Assembly (NCBI GenBank): GCA_020148085.1
Contig: JAHCRD010000007.1
Span: forward strand, 1-14,289
Direction: 5' to 3'
DNA from: Patescibacteria group bacterium
Lineage (GTDB): Bacteria > Patescibacteriota > Minisyncoccia > Minisyncoccales > CG1-02-41-26
DNA: 14,289 nucleotides
The translations under genes were made by a program, and so were the position numbers. The notes under the pieces were generated by a model that was not told where the DNA came from, did no database searches, and saw nothing but the letters and a program-made list of their open reading frames with translations. Position 1 is the first letter of the stretch. Every line of letters begins with the position of its first letter. Shown here one piece after another: positions 1 to 6,859 of this stretch.

Positions 1-5
1 GCTTG

Positions 6-80
6 GGTGGTCGACCGGTATCGAACCGGCATCGCTGGCTCCACAGGCCAGAGCTTTAAACCAATTAAGCTACGACCACC
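6..80 (-). tRNA. trnH: tRNA-His (anticodon GTG)
   Basis: The reverse complement folds as a full cloverleaf. The acceptor stem pairs GTGGTCG with CGACCAC, the anticodon stem CTGGC/GCCAG holds the loop CTGTGGA with anticodon GTG, and the T-loop is TTCGATA. The 5' end carries an extra G (G-1) facing C73, the identity pair of tRNA-His, and here it is encoded in the gene. No 3' CCA is encoded (CAA follows), so CCA must be added enzymatically. It lies 3 nt downstream of tRNA-Arg and is probably co-transcribed with it. Confidence 0.96.
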
Positions 81-83
81 ATC

Positions 84-155
84 TGCCCTCAAGAGGAGTC
101 GAACCTCTATTGCAGGTTTAGAAAACCCGTGTTCTATCCATTGAACTATGAGGGC
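84..155 (-). tRNA. trnR: tRNA-Arg (anticodon TCT)
   Basis: The reverse complement gives acceptor stem GCCCTCA/TGAGGGC, D-arm GTTC/GAAC, anticodon stem CGGGT/ACCTG around TTTCTAA (anticodon TCT, reading AGA/AGG), and T-arm AGAGG-TTCGACT-CCTCT. The discriminator base is A and CCA is not encoded. It is the first gene of a two-tRNA unit; a strong -35/-10 pair lies just upstream within the end of the preceding pilus ORF. Confidence 0.96.
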
Positions 156-163
156 TAACAACT

Positions 164-192
164 ATTATAACTTAAAAATAGTTCTTAGTCAA
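164..192 (-). promoter_or_regulatory. Promoter of the tRNA-Arg/tRNA-His unit
   Basis: On the minus strand the -35 box TTGACT (187-192) and the -10 box TATAAT (164-169) are separated by exactly 17 bp. Transcription would start near 157, only a few bases before the tRNA 5' end at 155. The -35 box overlaps the last Asp codon and the TAA stop of the small pilus-cluster ORF, so the promoter is carved out of coding sequence. Confidence 0.8.
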
Positions 193-493
193 TTTTTTCG
201 GGCAAAGCTCCCCGGAAGGGATCGGGATATTCTTTTTCTTCAGCCTCTTTAAAAATAGATTCCCTCCGAGCCCATTCTCCAGAAACTTTTTCCATTAAAC
301 CCTGACTAATCTTTAAAGGAGGAATTATTTGAAGTTCTTTTTCTTGGGGGCGGAGGTAATATTTCCAAAAGAAAATTCCTCCCAAAATTAAATCTAAAAC
401 TAAAAGTAAAATCAAAATCAAAAATAGGTTTTGCCAAAACTTTTTTAAAAGTTCTATCAAATTTTCTTTAACCTTGTTAATTTTAATCTTCAT
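185..493 (-). CDS. Small single-pass membrane protein of the pilus cluster (PilP position)
   Basis: The product is 102 residues. A basic N-terminus (MKIKINKVKENL) precedes one hydrophobic segment at about residues 23-46, followed by a short charged domain ending in YPDPFRGALPEKID. I do not recognise a defined family. It is the last gene of the pil run and overlaps the end of pilO by 11 bases, the position pilP holds in classical pilMNOP operons. PilP is normally a lipoprotein with a folded beta domain; here there is no lipobox and no room for that domain, but the C-terminal DPFR resembles the DPF segment near the start of the PilP beta domain. It could be a reduced partner of PilN/PilO in a bacterium without an outer membrane. 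That reading is inference. Transcript and overlap make it very likely a real gene. Confidence 0.75.
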   Translation of the reverse strand: MKIKINKVKENLIELLKKFWQNLFLILILLLVLDLILGGIFFWKYYLRPQEKELQIIPPLKISQGLMEKVSGEWARRESIFKEAEEKEYPDPFRGALPEKID

Positions 494-1040
494 AAAAAGC
501 TTTTAGAGCAATGTTAAAACTAACATCCCCCGGGGAGAGACCTTCAAATCTTCTGTTCCCCTTCTCTTCTATCCTTTCAATATTCAATTGAAAAATTTCA
601 ACTAAGTAGGGACTCCGCTCTAATCTTTCCAGAAACTTTAAACAACTTGGAAAGGGTCCTCCAACAGAAATCTGGAATCCAGTGCTCCCCCAGGGATCAG
701 TTTCAGCAGGGGGAAGAGTTAAAGGAGAAATTTCAATTTTAAGGTCTGATTTTTGAGCTTCTTTTTCTAAAAATTCAATAAAATCAATAGGGGCTTCCAG
801 AACCACAAAACTCTTTTCAATTCTTTCTAAAGTTGATTGATACAAAGAGTAATTTTTCTGGAAATTCTCCAAATCCTTTAGTTGACTTTGGAATAAATTG
901 AAAGCTCTTTTTTGAAAAATTAGATTCTCTGAACTTTTTTTAATCTCCCCCACTAAAGGAGTGATTCCAAAGATTATAGCTAAGGTGAAGATGACAAAAA
1001 AACAGATAGAGATAATATAGATTTTTCTTTTGGCAGTCAT
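483..1040 (-). CDS. pilO: PilO-like type IV pilus alignment protein
   Basis: The product is 185 residues, close to the usual PilO size of about 200. A short cytoplasmic tail (MTAKRK) leads into one membrane helix at about residues 7-29, then a coiled-coil-like stretch (about 32-75), then an alpha/beta region with the IDFIEFLEKEAQKSDLKI and FPSCLKFLERLERSPYLVEI segments typical of the PilO ferredoxin-like fold. In the family PilO pairs with PilN and links the PilM ring to the rest of the machine. The ATG lies inside the end of pilN (ATGA-type 4-base overlap), implying translational coupling. Family assignment rests on fold pattern and on position directly after pilM and pilN; sequence identity in this family is usually low. 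Confidence 0.87.
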   Translation of the reverse strand: MTAKRKIYIISICFFVIFTLAIIFGITPLVGEIKKSSENLIFQKRAFNLFQSQLKDLENFQKNYSLYQSTLERIEKSFVVLEAPIDFIEFLEKEAQKSDLKIEISPLTLPPAETDPWGSTGFQISVGGPFPSCLKFLERLERSPYLVEIFQLNIERIEEKGNRRFEGLSPGDVSFNIALKAFYED

Positions 1041-1603
1041 TTCTCAAAATTTGGGGTGAATTTAAAACTTAAAGAAAATTCGATGTCAGTAGGGATCACC
1101 CAAGACGAAGGTGAAAAGTAAACATATTCAAATTCCTTTTCATCTTCAAGGTATTTTTTAAAAGAAAACAAGTCCTGTCGAGTCCGAGCATAACCTGAGA
1201 TATGGATTTCAGTAAGAAGTTCGGTTTCCTGAAAAATTTTCTCCAAAGATAAATTGGTGAAATAGATTGTTTGAGGAATTAAGTTAGAAAGTTTTTCTAA
1301 AAGAGGAGTAAGAAATATCTCTCTTCCATAGAAACTTTTAATTTTAGAAAGATTCTGATTAGTCTCTTTTATTGTCTGCTTAAAATCTTGAAATTGGGAA
1401 GATCTGAGGGATTTTTCTTTACTTTCCAAAGTATCTTGAGAATATTTGACTTGAGATAGAATATAAATTTTAAGAGCCAGTAGAATAAAAATCAAAACCA
1501 GAAAAAATATAAAAAGAAAAAGAAAAACCAAAGAGACTTTCCTCCCTATTCCTTCAACCCTCAGTTCTTTTTTTCCTTTTTCTGGCAAAAGATTAATAGC
1601 CAT
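1037..1603 (-). CDS. pilN: PilN-like type IV pilus assembly protein
   Basis: The product is 188 residues. It opens with MAINLLPEKGKKE, the conserved PilN cytoplasmic motif (INLLP) that docks into a groove of PilM. A transmembrane helix follows at about residues 24-48, then a coiled-coil stretch (about 50-90) and a small alpha/beta domain. PilN and PilO form heterodimers that connect cytoplasmic PilM with the extracytoplasmic part of the pilus machine. The gene overlaps the end of pilM by 11 bases and has one of the better ribosome binding sites in the window (AGAGGAG about 5 bases before the ATG), so translation is both coupled and independently supported. Confidence 0.92.
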   Translation of the reverse strand: MAINLLPEKGKKELRVEGIGRKVSLVFLFLFIFFLVLIFILLALKIYILSQVKYSQDTLESKEKSLRSSQFQDFKQTIKETNQNLSKIKSFYGREIFLTPLLEKLSNLIPQTIYFTNLSLEKIFQETELLTEIHISGYARTRQDLFSFKKYLEDEKEFEYVYFSPSSWVIPTDIEFSLSFKFTPNFEK

Positions 1604-2675
1604 ATACTCCTCTTAAAGCCAAACCTAAGGCAGTAGTATATCCCAAAGATTTTTCAAATGGCAATTCTGGTACTTCTTTTAGGGGTTCTGTCAAAATATT
1701 GACCCAGGGATTACCAAGCTTAACCCCAATTTTAAGATTTGAAGCCAAAAAACCAACTAATCCTTTAAGCAATGAGCCTCCCCCACAAAGTAAAATCTTC
1801 TCCATTTCTTTTCTATCATGCAAAAGCCGATCTTCTTTTTCATGGGAGTGATAGTAATCCAAATGAGTTTTGATTTGTTCAACTAAATCAGTTAAGGGAG
1901 GAATCATAGCTTCAAAAATCTTCTTCTCACCCTCTAATCCATGTTTTAATTTTAATTCTTCAGCTTTCTTTAAATTAACTTTTAAGGTTTTGGAAATGCT
2001 TTCAGTTAACTTTTGAGAAGAGACCGGAATGGTTGAGGTAAATCTTAAACTTCGGCCCGAAAATATGATAAAGGTGGTTCTGGTTTCACCAAAGTCAATT
2101 ATCAAAAGGGGCTTTGAAGTTTTCCCACTTTTAACTAAAGCTCGCCCTATTGCCAAACATTCAACTTCAAGAGCTCTTGGTTTCAGCCCCCCCATTTTCA
2201 AGACCTCGAGGTAAGAATCAACTATCTTTTTTGGAGTGGCGGCAATTAGAACTTCAATATATTTTGGATGATTAAAAACTGGTTCTATTATCTCACAGTC
2301 AAAATAGACCTGCTCAATGGGTAGGGGAATATAATTTTCTATCTCATATCCTACGGTGGTTCGAAGTTCCTCTTTTTCAATTTGAGGAAGCCGAATAACA
2401 TCCAAAAAGGATTTCTCTTCTGGTAAGGAACAAATGGCTGACTTCAGTTTTATCTTTCTCCCTTGAACTTCCCTTAAAGCTTTTTTAATTATTTCAGCAA
2501 GGGTTTTTTTATCTCGGACCTCCCCTCCCTTAATAATTCCGGAAGGAATTCTCCAAGCCCCAAAAGAAGCCAATTTTAAACCTCCTTTCTTTTTCTCAAG
2601 TTTTGCCATTTTCAAAGAAAGATCTGAAATATCTAAGCCGAAAGTTTCTGGTTTTTGGACAAGAATTTCTAACAT
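1593..2675 (-). CDS. pilM: PilM, actin-like ATPase of the type IV pilus
   Basis: The product is 360 residues, normal for PilM. The actin/FtsA-like fold is marked by phosphate-1 motif FGLDIS (residues 12-17), phosphate-2 motif DFGETRT (194-200) and adenosine motif LLCGGGS (295-301). Further PilM hallmarks are the segment EIENYIPLP (111-119) and the C-terminal ALGLALRG (349-356). PilM is a cytoplasmic protein that polymerises into a ring, binds the N-terminal peptide of PilN and couples PilB to the membrane complex. The INLLP peptide it should bind is present at the start of the next gene. The ATG is 12 bases after the end of the PilX-like gene, with no obvious Shine-Dalgarno site. Confidence 0.95.
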   Translation of the reverse strand: MLEILVQKPETFGLDISDLSLKMAKLEKKKGGLKLASFGAWRIPSGIIKGGEVRDKKTLAEIIKKALREVQGRKIKLKSAICSLPEEKSFLDVIRLPQIEKEELRTTVGYEIENYIPLPIEQVYFDCEIIEPVFNHPKYIEVLIAATPKKIVDSYLEVLKMGGLKPRALEVECLAIGRALVKSGKTSKPLLIIDFGETRTTFIIFSGRSLRFTSTIPVSSQKLTESISKTLKVNLKKAEELKLKHGLEGEKKIFEAMIPPLTDLVEQIKTHLDYYHSHEKEDRLLHDRKEMEKILLCGGGSLLKGLVGFLASNLKIGVKLGNPWVNILTEPLKEVPELPFEKSLGYTTALGLALRGVYGY

Positions 2676-2687
2676 AAACTTGATTCT

Positions 2688-4154
2688 TTAGTAACTTTCT
2701 TCCCAATGTTCAATGGTTACTACTGGTGAATAAGGTAGGGCTCCTTCTCCTGGAGGCTGAGGTCCTCCCCATACTCCTTCTCGAATTATAGCATTATCTA
2801 AATAAATATTAATGGGGCTAAAAGCACTGCTAAGAGAGATTTTCCTGGCTATTATTCCTCCAAATACCTCAAAACTATGAGGGAGGCTGGTCAATCTCAT
2901 TTCATCTTGGGAATAAATTAAGCCTCGGACCTCAACATCTCCAAAAGAGGAGTAGGGACCGAAATTCATTTTTCCTTTGGTCAAAAGACCAGAAGGTATA
3001 CCATCTCCAGGATCAGCAATTTTTAGCTGACTAAAACCATAATCCTCTCCCCACTTAAATTTTTCTCCGATATTGATTGTTTCATCAGCCACTAAGATTC
3101 CATTGATTTCAAGATACCTTTCTCCTTTCAAATCAATGCCCCCTTCAATATAGTAGGTAGAAATAGCAAGGCCTGAGGTTTTATGCTCTAAAATCAAGGT
3201 TCCTTTTTTCCCTACTTGCCATAAAAGTTCCTCGAACTCATCTTCATCAAAGAGGCATTTGTTGAGAGAGAATACAGTGGTGCCGCCTGAATTTTTGCCC
3301 ACTACTTGACATTGTCCTTCCTCTTGAGCTTTTTCAGCCTTGCTTTTATAGGAATTTGGATTATCAGAATCGAAATCAATAGCTGGCATCTCAATTGAGT
3401 CAGGAGGACATTTTTCGCATATCCCTTGGGTGCAGCAATTCTTGGCACAGGTACTGGAAGCGTTTAGGGTGCTTAAAGAGACATTAATATTTTGGACAGC
3501 CAAAACCTGGCCTTCCTGATCCGTACTGGTAGGGGTAGTCGGGTTATCGTAAACATTAACAGTGCTCCAATATTTAATATTAATATTATTATTGCTAAAA
3601 ATATTTCCATTATAAACATTAATTTTACTTGCCTGGATTGTGCTTTCCCCACTTGGAGCCCCAGAAAAAATAGGACTATTCTCGGTTAAACTTCCTAGAG
3701 CTTTGAGCACTTTTATCTTAATTACTCTCTGGGCAGTTCTTCCTTTGCTGAGTAAAACAGTAGAGGTTGCGATGATTTCTCCTTTAGCACATCGGGAGTT
3801 TTGAATGGAAATAGTGGTAGTAGAATTATCATCATAATTTCTGGTAAAGGAATCCTGCCAGTTGGAGCAGCCAAGACAATCATCAGTTGAAGTCACAAAA
3901 CAGATCTTCCAGGGAGTATCCCCGTCGGTTGTGATTTCATCATTTTTTAACTTCCAGATTGCCTCGGCAATTCCAGCCTCTGCCAAATAATAAGCTTTTG
4001 TGGAAACGGTCTTGCTCCGGGACATCTGAGAACCAGTCAAACTAAAGGATATGAAATAGGAAGCCAGAAACAATAATATCCCTAAAACCAAAATCGCAAT
4101 AATTAAGAGGGACCCTTTTGAACTTATTTTCATTTTAGTCCATTGATTTGTCAT
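2688..4154 (-). CDS. PilX-like pilus-associated protein with a large C-terminal domain
   Basis: The N-terminus (SSKG then SLLIIAILVLGILLFLASYF) is a prepilin-like hydrophobic segment with Gly at the cleavage position but no Glu at +5, as in PilX and GspK minor pilins. It continues into KAYYLAEAGIAEAIWKL, the signature of the PilX N-terminal domain. The rest (about 430 residues) is far larger than proteobacterial PilX (about 190) and is rich in Ser, Thr, Asn and Gly, with repetitive beta-rich segments (INVYNGNIFSNNNINI; GDVEVRGLIYS) that suggest a beta-helix or bactofilin-like solenoid. A Cys cluster (C-x3-CC-x4-C-x2-C) lies near residues 236-249. I place the start at the ATG one base after the stop of the upstream gene; an in-frame TTG at 4172 would add six residues but overlaps that gene by 17 bases. 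It probably acts at the pilus tip or as an adhesin. Confidence 0.85.
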   Translation of the reverse strand: MTNQWTKMKISSKGSLLIIAILVLGILLFLASYFISFSLTGSQMSRSKTVSTKAYYLAEAGIAEAIWKLKNDEITTDGDTPWKICFVTSTDDCLGCSNWQDSFTRNYDDNSTTTISIQNSRCAKGEIIATSTVLLSKGRTAQRVIKIKVLKALGSLTENSPIFSGAPSGESTIQASKINVYNGNIFSNNNINIKYWSTVNVYDNPTTPTSTDQEGQVLAVQNINVSLSTLNASSTCAKNCCTQGICEKCPPDSIEMPAIDFDSDNPNSYKSKAEKAQEEGQCQVVGKNSGGTTVFSLNKCLFDEDEFEELLWQVGKKGTLILEHKTSGLAISTYYIEGGIDLKGERYLEINGILVADETINIGEKFKWGEDYGFSQLKIADPGDGIPSGLLTKGKMNFGPYSSFGDVEVRGLIYSQDEMRLTSLPHSFEVFGGIIARKISLSSAFSPINIYLDNAIIREGVWGGPQPPGEGALPYSPVVTIEHWEESY

Positions 4155-4155
4155 T

Positions 4156-4707
4156 TTAAAGATTTCTGGCAAAAACTTTTGTTCTTAATTCAAGGACTTC
4201 AGCTCTGTTTTGTAAGGTCAAGACAGTATGAATTACTTTAGAACCCCAAAATTTTAAATCAATTATATACTCTCCGATTATCTTAGGTTCTTCTAAGATT
4301 TTAGTTTCTAATGTTTGGCCCTCAGGTGGATTAGAATCCCAAGAAACAAGGGTCTGGCTAGGATCATCAGAAAAATAATATCCATTTACTTCTTTTTTAA
4401 CTAAATCATCGTCTCTAAAATAGCAGATATAGCGGTAAGTAGTGGTACTATGACCATCCTCAAACAAAATAGTACTTGTAGCTCCTGATTCTTGTTCGGA
4501 AAGCTCAGTAACTATTTCTCTTGCTTGGCGGATTTCTCTTGTCATTCTTTCTAAAACCACTCTTCCATTTTGTAAAAGCTCAGCCCGGATTTCTCCTCCT
4601 TGGTAAAATTTTTGTCCAACAATATAAATATTAAAAATAGCTACTGAAACCAGAAGGAAAATAATGACAGTTATCAAAACCTCAATTAAGGTAAAACCGA
4701 TTCGCAT
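4156..4707 (-). CDS. PilW/GspJ-like minor prepilin
   Basis: The product is 183 residues. It has a very short leader, MRIG, then the class III prepilin signal FTLIEVLITVIIFLLVSVAIF, with Gly at -1, Phe at +1 and Glu at +5. After the helix comes LLQNGRVVLERMTREIRQA, the pattern of PilW/GspJ minor pilins. The C-terminal half is an unassigned globular domain with GEYIIDLKFWGSKVIHTVLTLQ near the end. Cleavage would be by a PilD peptidase that is not encoded in this window. The start is one base after the stop of the PilV-like gene. With the neighbouring prepilins it probably forms the priming or tip complex of the pilus. Confidence 0.87.
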   Translation of the reverse strand: MRIGFTLIEVLITVIIFLLVSVAIFNIYIVGQKFYQGGEIRAELLQNGRVVLERMTREIRQAREIVTELSEQESGATSTILFEDGHSTTTYRYICYFRDDDLVKKEVNGYYFSDDPSQTLVSWDSNPPEGQTLETKILEEPKIIGEYIIDLKFWGSKVIHTVLTLQNRAEVLELRTKVFARNL

Positions 4708-4708
4708 A

Positions 4709-5164
4709 CTATTTTTTAGTAATTAAATTAATAATTTTCACATTTTTTTCTCCTATTTTGAGAGGAGATTTCCACCAAACCGTAACTTCTATTTTTTTCA
4801 ATCCTAAATCAGAAGTTGTTGTTGCTAAATTGGAGTTAACATAACTTATTTTTGCTTCCCTTGAAAATTTCTCAAAAGGAGAAGAGAGTGGGTCTTCAGT
4901 TTCAATTCCAACAGCAACATCTTGATAAACTCTGGAGGTTATTTCCTCCATTTTTTCTTGACAAAGTAATGTCCCTTGAGTTTCCATTTGGCTTAACTTC
5001 TCAATATTCAAGGCCAAGGGAAAAACTTGCAAAACTGCAACAATCCCGAGTGTTAAAACCAAAATAGCTACCACTGCTTCCAAAAATGTAAATCCAGCAT
5101 TTGAAAATTGCTGTGGCCCTTGGCCATTCCCCATCGGGTTCAAATTGAAAATTGAAAATTTCAT
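4709..5164 (-). CDS. PilV/GspI-like minor prepilin
   Basis: The product is 151 residues. The prepilin signal is SNAG then FTFLEAVVAILVLTLGIVAVLQVF, with Gly24 at -1, Phe25 at +1 and Glu29 at +5. The segment LCQEKMEEI after the helix fits the PilV/GspI group. The leader is unusually long (24 residues) and odd in make-up: its start codons read AT-rich 7-bp repeats and then a GC-rich stretch coding NPMGNGQGPQQF, which looks like recruited intergenic sequence. An internal ATG (Met11) would give a 14-residue leader, so the start is not certain. The gene begins 3 bases after the FimT-like gene ends. Confidence 0.85.
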   Translation of the reverse strand: MKFSIFNLNPMGNGQGPQQFSNAGFTFLEAVVAILVLTLGIVAVLQVFPLALNIEKLSQMETQGTLLCQEKMEEITSRVYQDVAVGIETEDPLSSPFEKFSREAKISYVNSNLATTTSDLGLKKIEVTVWWKSPLKIGEKNVKIINLITKK

Positions 5165-5167
5165 ATC

Positions 5168-5629
5168 TTACTTTATCTTAACAAAACCAGAGGGTCTTAC
5201 CTCAATAGTTTTTGTCTCCCCCTTAGTATTAATTAAAGAAATAGTGCCGGTTTCTTTAACTGCTCCATAAGGATTGAATATTACTTCATCGTTGGTAAGA
5301 CCTGTAATTTGGTGGAAACTAATTCCTTTAGGAAGGGATTTTTTAAAAATATTCTTCTTGGTTGTTCCATACCTAATTATTTGGTATTGACAAGTGCTGG
5401 TGGAAAAACGAACCCCATGATTAACTTGCTCAGTAACTGCTAATCGTTGAGCAGAGCGGAGGTCAGTACTCAAATCTCTGACAATGCTTCCTAATCGTAA
5501 GGAGGGCTGGAGAGCTCTAACCGATCCCCAGGAGATTCCTGCAATTATCCCAATGACCGAAATGACAACTAAAAGCTCTATTAAAGTAAAACTATTTTTG
5601 AATTTTGAATTTTGAATTTTGAATTTCAT
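5168..5629 (-). CDS. GspH/FimT-like prepilin
   Basis: The product is 153 residues. The leader MKFKIQNSKFKNS ends in Ser at -1 and is followed by FTLIELLVVISVIGIIAGI, with Glu18 at +5. The following segment IVRDLSTDLRSAQRLAVTEQ is typical of the GspH/FimT pseudopilin domain, and the C-terminal half has the expected beta-rich pattern. In the family this is a low-abundance pilin that helps initiate assembly; FimT-like proteins can also bind DNA in naturally competent species, but I see no specific evidence for that here. A clear ribosome binding site (GGGAGGA, about 6 bases before the ATG) lies in the end of pilC, whose stop codon is immediately followed by this ATG. The first codons are made of a 7-bp tandem repeat. 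Confidence 0.9.
   Translation of the reverse strand: MKFKIQNSKFKNSFTLIELLVVISVIGIIAGISWGSVRALQPSLRLGSIVRDLSTDLRSAQRLAVTEQVNHGVRFSTSTCQYQIIRYGTTKKNIFKKSLPKGISFHQITGLTNDEVIFNPYGAVKETGTISLINTKGETKTIEVRPSGFVKIK
5596..5623 (-). repeat. Heptanucleotide tandem repeat in a prepilin leader
   Basis: Four perfect copies of TTTTGAA (plus strand) run without interruption and lie directly behind the ATG of the FimT-like gene, encoding KIQNSKFK. Because seven is not a multiple of three, gain or loss of one unit would shift the reading frame. A shorter relative (ATTGAAA repeated about two and a half times) occupies the start of the next prepilin gene near 5144-5161. Confidence 0.9.
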
Positions 5630-6859
5630 TTACATTCCTCCCATTATGCCAAACATTGGCTGCATCATTGAGACAGCAAAAAATCCAACTATCCCTCCAA
5701 TTATCAAAATTAGAACTGGTTCAATTATTGAAGATAATTTTTTGGTGGCTTCGGCAAGTTCTTCTTCATAAAAATCAGCAAGTTTTTCTAAAACTTCGGA
5801 GGTTTCACCAGTTTCTTCCCCAATCTCCATCATCTGTAAAACCATGGGGGAGTAAATTTCCTCATAAGGACTCAAGGCCTGAGAAAGCTTTCCTCCTTTT
5901 TTGATGGTCTTTGCTGCTTCTAAAAGCGATTTTTTGAAATAAAAATTGGTCAAAGCTCCACTTGCCACTTCTAAGGCTCTGACAATTGGAACTCCAGCTT
6001 TGAGCAAAGACCCTAAAATTCTTAAGCACAAGGTAGAGTTGGTCTGCCTTACAATTTTAGAAATTACAGGAATTTTCAAAATCATCTTGTCTCGGAATTT
6101 TCCTCCTTTTTTTGTCCGTAAGCTCATAACCACAACTGAAGCTAAACCGAAGATAATTAACAAAGCTAACCACCATTTCTTGGTTAAAAAATCAGCTCCT
6201 CCCAAAATCATTCTCGTGCTAAAGGGGAGTTCAACATTTAATTCCTCAAAAGCGGCTTTAAGTTGGGGAACAGCAACAATCATCATCAATATCCCAATAC
6301 CAAAAGTGGTACAAAGAACCACCAGAGGATAAATCATTGCTGTTTTTACTCTGGAGCGCAAAGTATATTCTCTTTCCATTTCCAGGGCTAGAACTTTCAA
6401 AGAATCTTCTAATCTTCCGGTCTCCTCCCCAACCTTTAAGGTTTCTCGAAAAAGAGTAGAAAAAATGGTAGGAAAAGAGCTCAAGGAAGTTGAGATACTC
6501 TCTCCCTTAATTATCTTCTCTGATATTTTCCTGAGAGCTTCCTTAAACTTTTTACTTTTGGCTTGAGTTGCCAATATCTCAAAAGCTCTTGGAAGGGGGA
6601 CGCCGGTTCTTACCATCACTTCAAGATTTCTGGTAAAAAACAATTTTTCTTGAAAAGAAACTCCGATTAATTTCTCAAATATATTCAATTTTTCTAATTT
6701 AAACTTCTCTTTCTTCTCTTCTCCTTCAATCCTGGCTGATATTAAAAAATATCCCTTTCTCCGAAGGGCCCTTGCTAATTGATGCTCTGATTTAGCAACC
6801 AAACTCCCTGATTCTTCCTTCCCCTCAAGAGATTTAGCTTCGTAAAAATATCTTGGCAT
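5630..6859 (-). CDS. pilC: PilC, inner-membrane platform protein of the type IV pilus
   Basis: The product is 409 residues, the normal PilC size. An N-terminal cytoplasmic region (MPRYFYEAKSLEGKEESGSL) is followed by two copies of the T2SSF domain, about residues 68-190 (FFTRNLEVMVRTGVPLPRAFEIL) and 272-395 (TLCLRILGSLLKAGVPIVRALEV). Each carries the GEETG motif (VGEETGRLED; IGEETGETSE). Hydrophobic segments lie near 170-197, 225-245 and 375-400. PilC sits in the cytoplasmic membrane and is turned by PilB to insert pilins into the fibre. Its ATG directly abuts the TAA that ends the -1-frame extension of pilB, and its own TAA directly abuts the next ATG, so it is embedded in a tightly coupled operon. 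Confidence 0.96.
   Translation of the reverse strand: MPRYFYEAKSLEGKEESGSLVAKSEHQLARALRRKGYFLISARIEGEEKKEKFKLEKLNIFEKLIGVSFQEKLFFTRNLEVMVRTGVPLPRAFEILATQAKSKKFKEALRKISEKIIKGESISTSLSSFPTIFSTLFRETLKVGEETGRLEDSLKVLALEMEREYTLRSRVKTAMIYPLVVLCTTFGIGILMMIVAVPQLKAAFEELNVELPFSTRMILGGADFLTKKWWLALLIIFGLASVVVMSLRTKKGGKFRDKMILKIPVISKIVRQTNSTLCLRILGSLLKAGVPIVRALEVASGALTNFYFKKSLLEAAKTIKKGGKLSQALSPYEEIYSPMVLQMMEIGEETGETSEVLEKLADFYEEELAEATKKLSSIIEPVLILIIGGIVGFFAVSMMQPMFGIMGGM

Noticed and set aside
160..183. Terminator for the pil run (AACTATT/AATAGTT inverted repeat)
   Set aside because: The stem is short and AT-only with no U-tract, and it coincides with the spacer of the tRNA promoter.
5946..6332. 128-codon plus-strand ORF opposite pilC
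   Set aside because: The minus-strand PilC frame is fully conserved across this stretch; the plus ORF has no family features.
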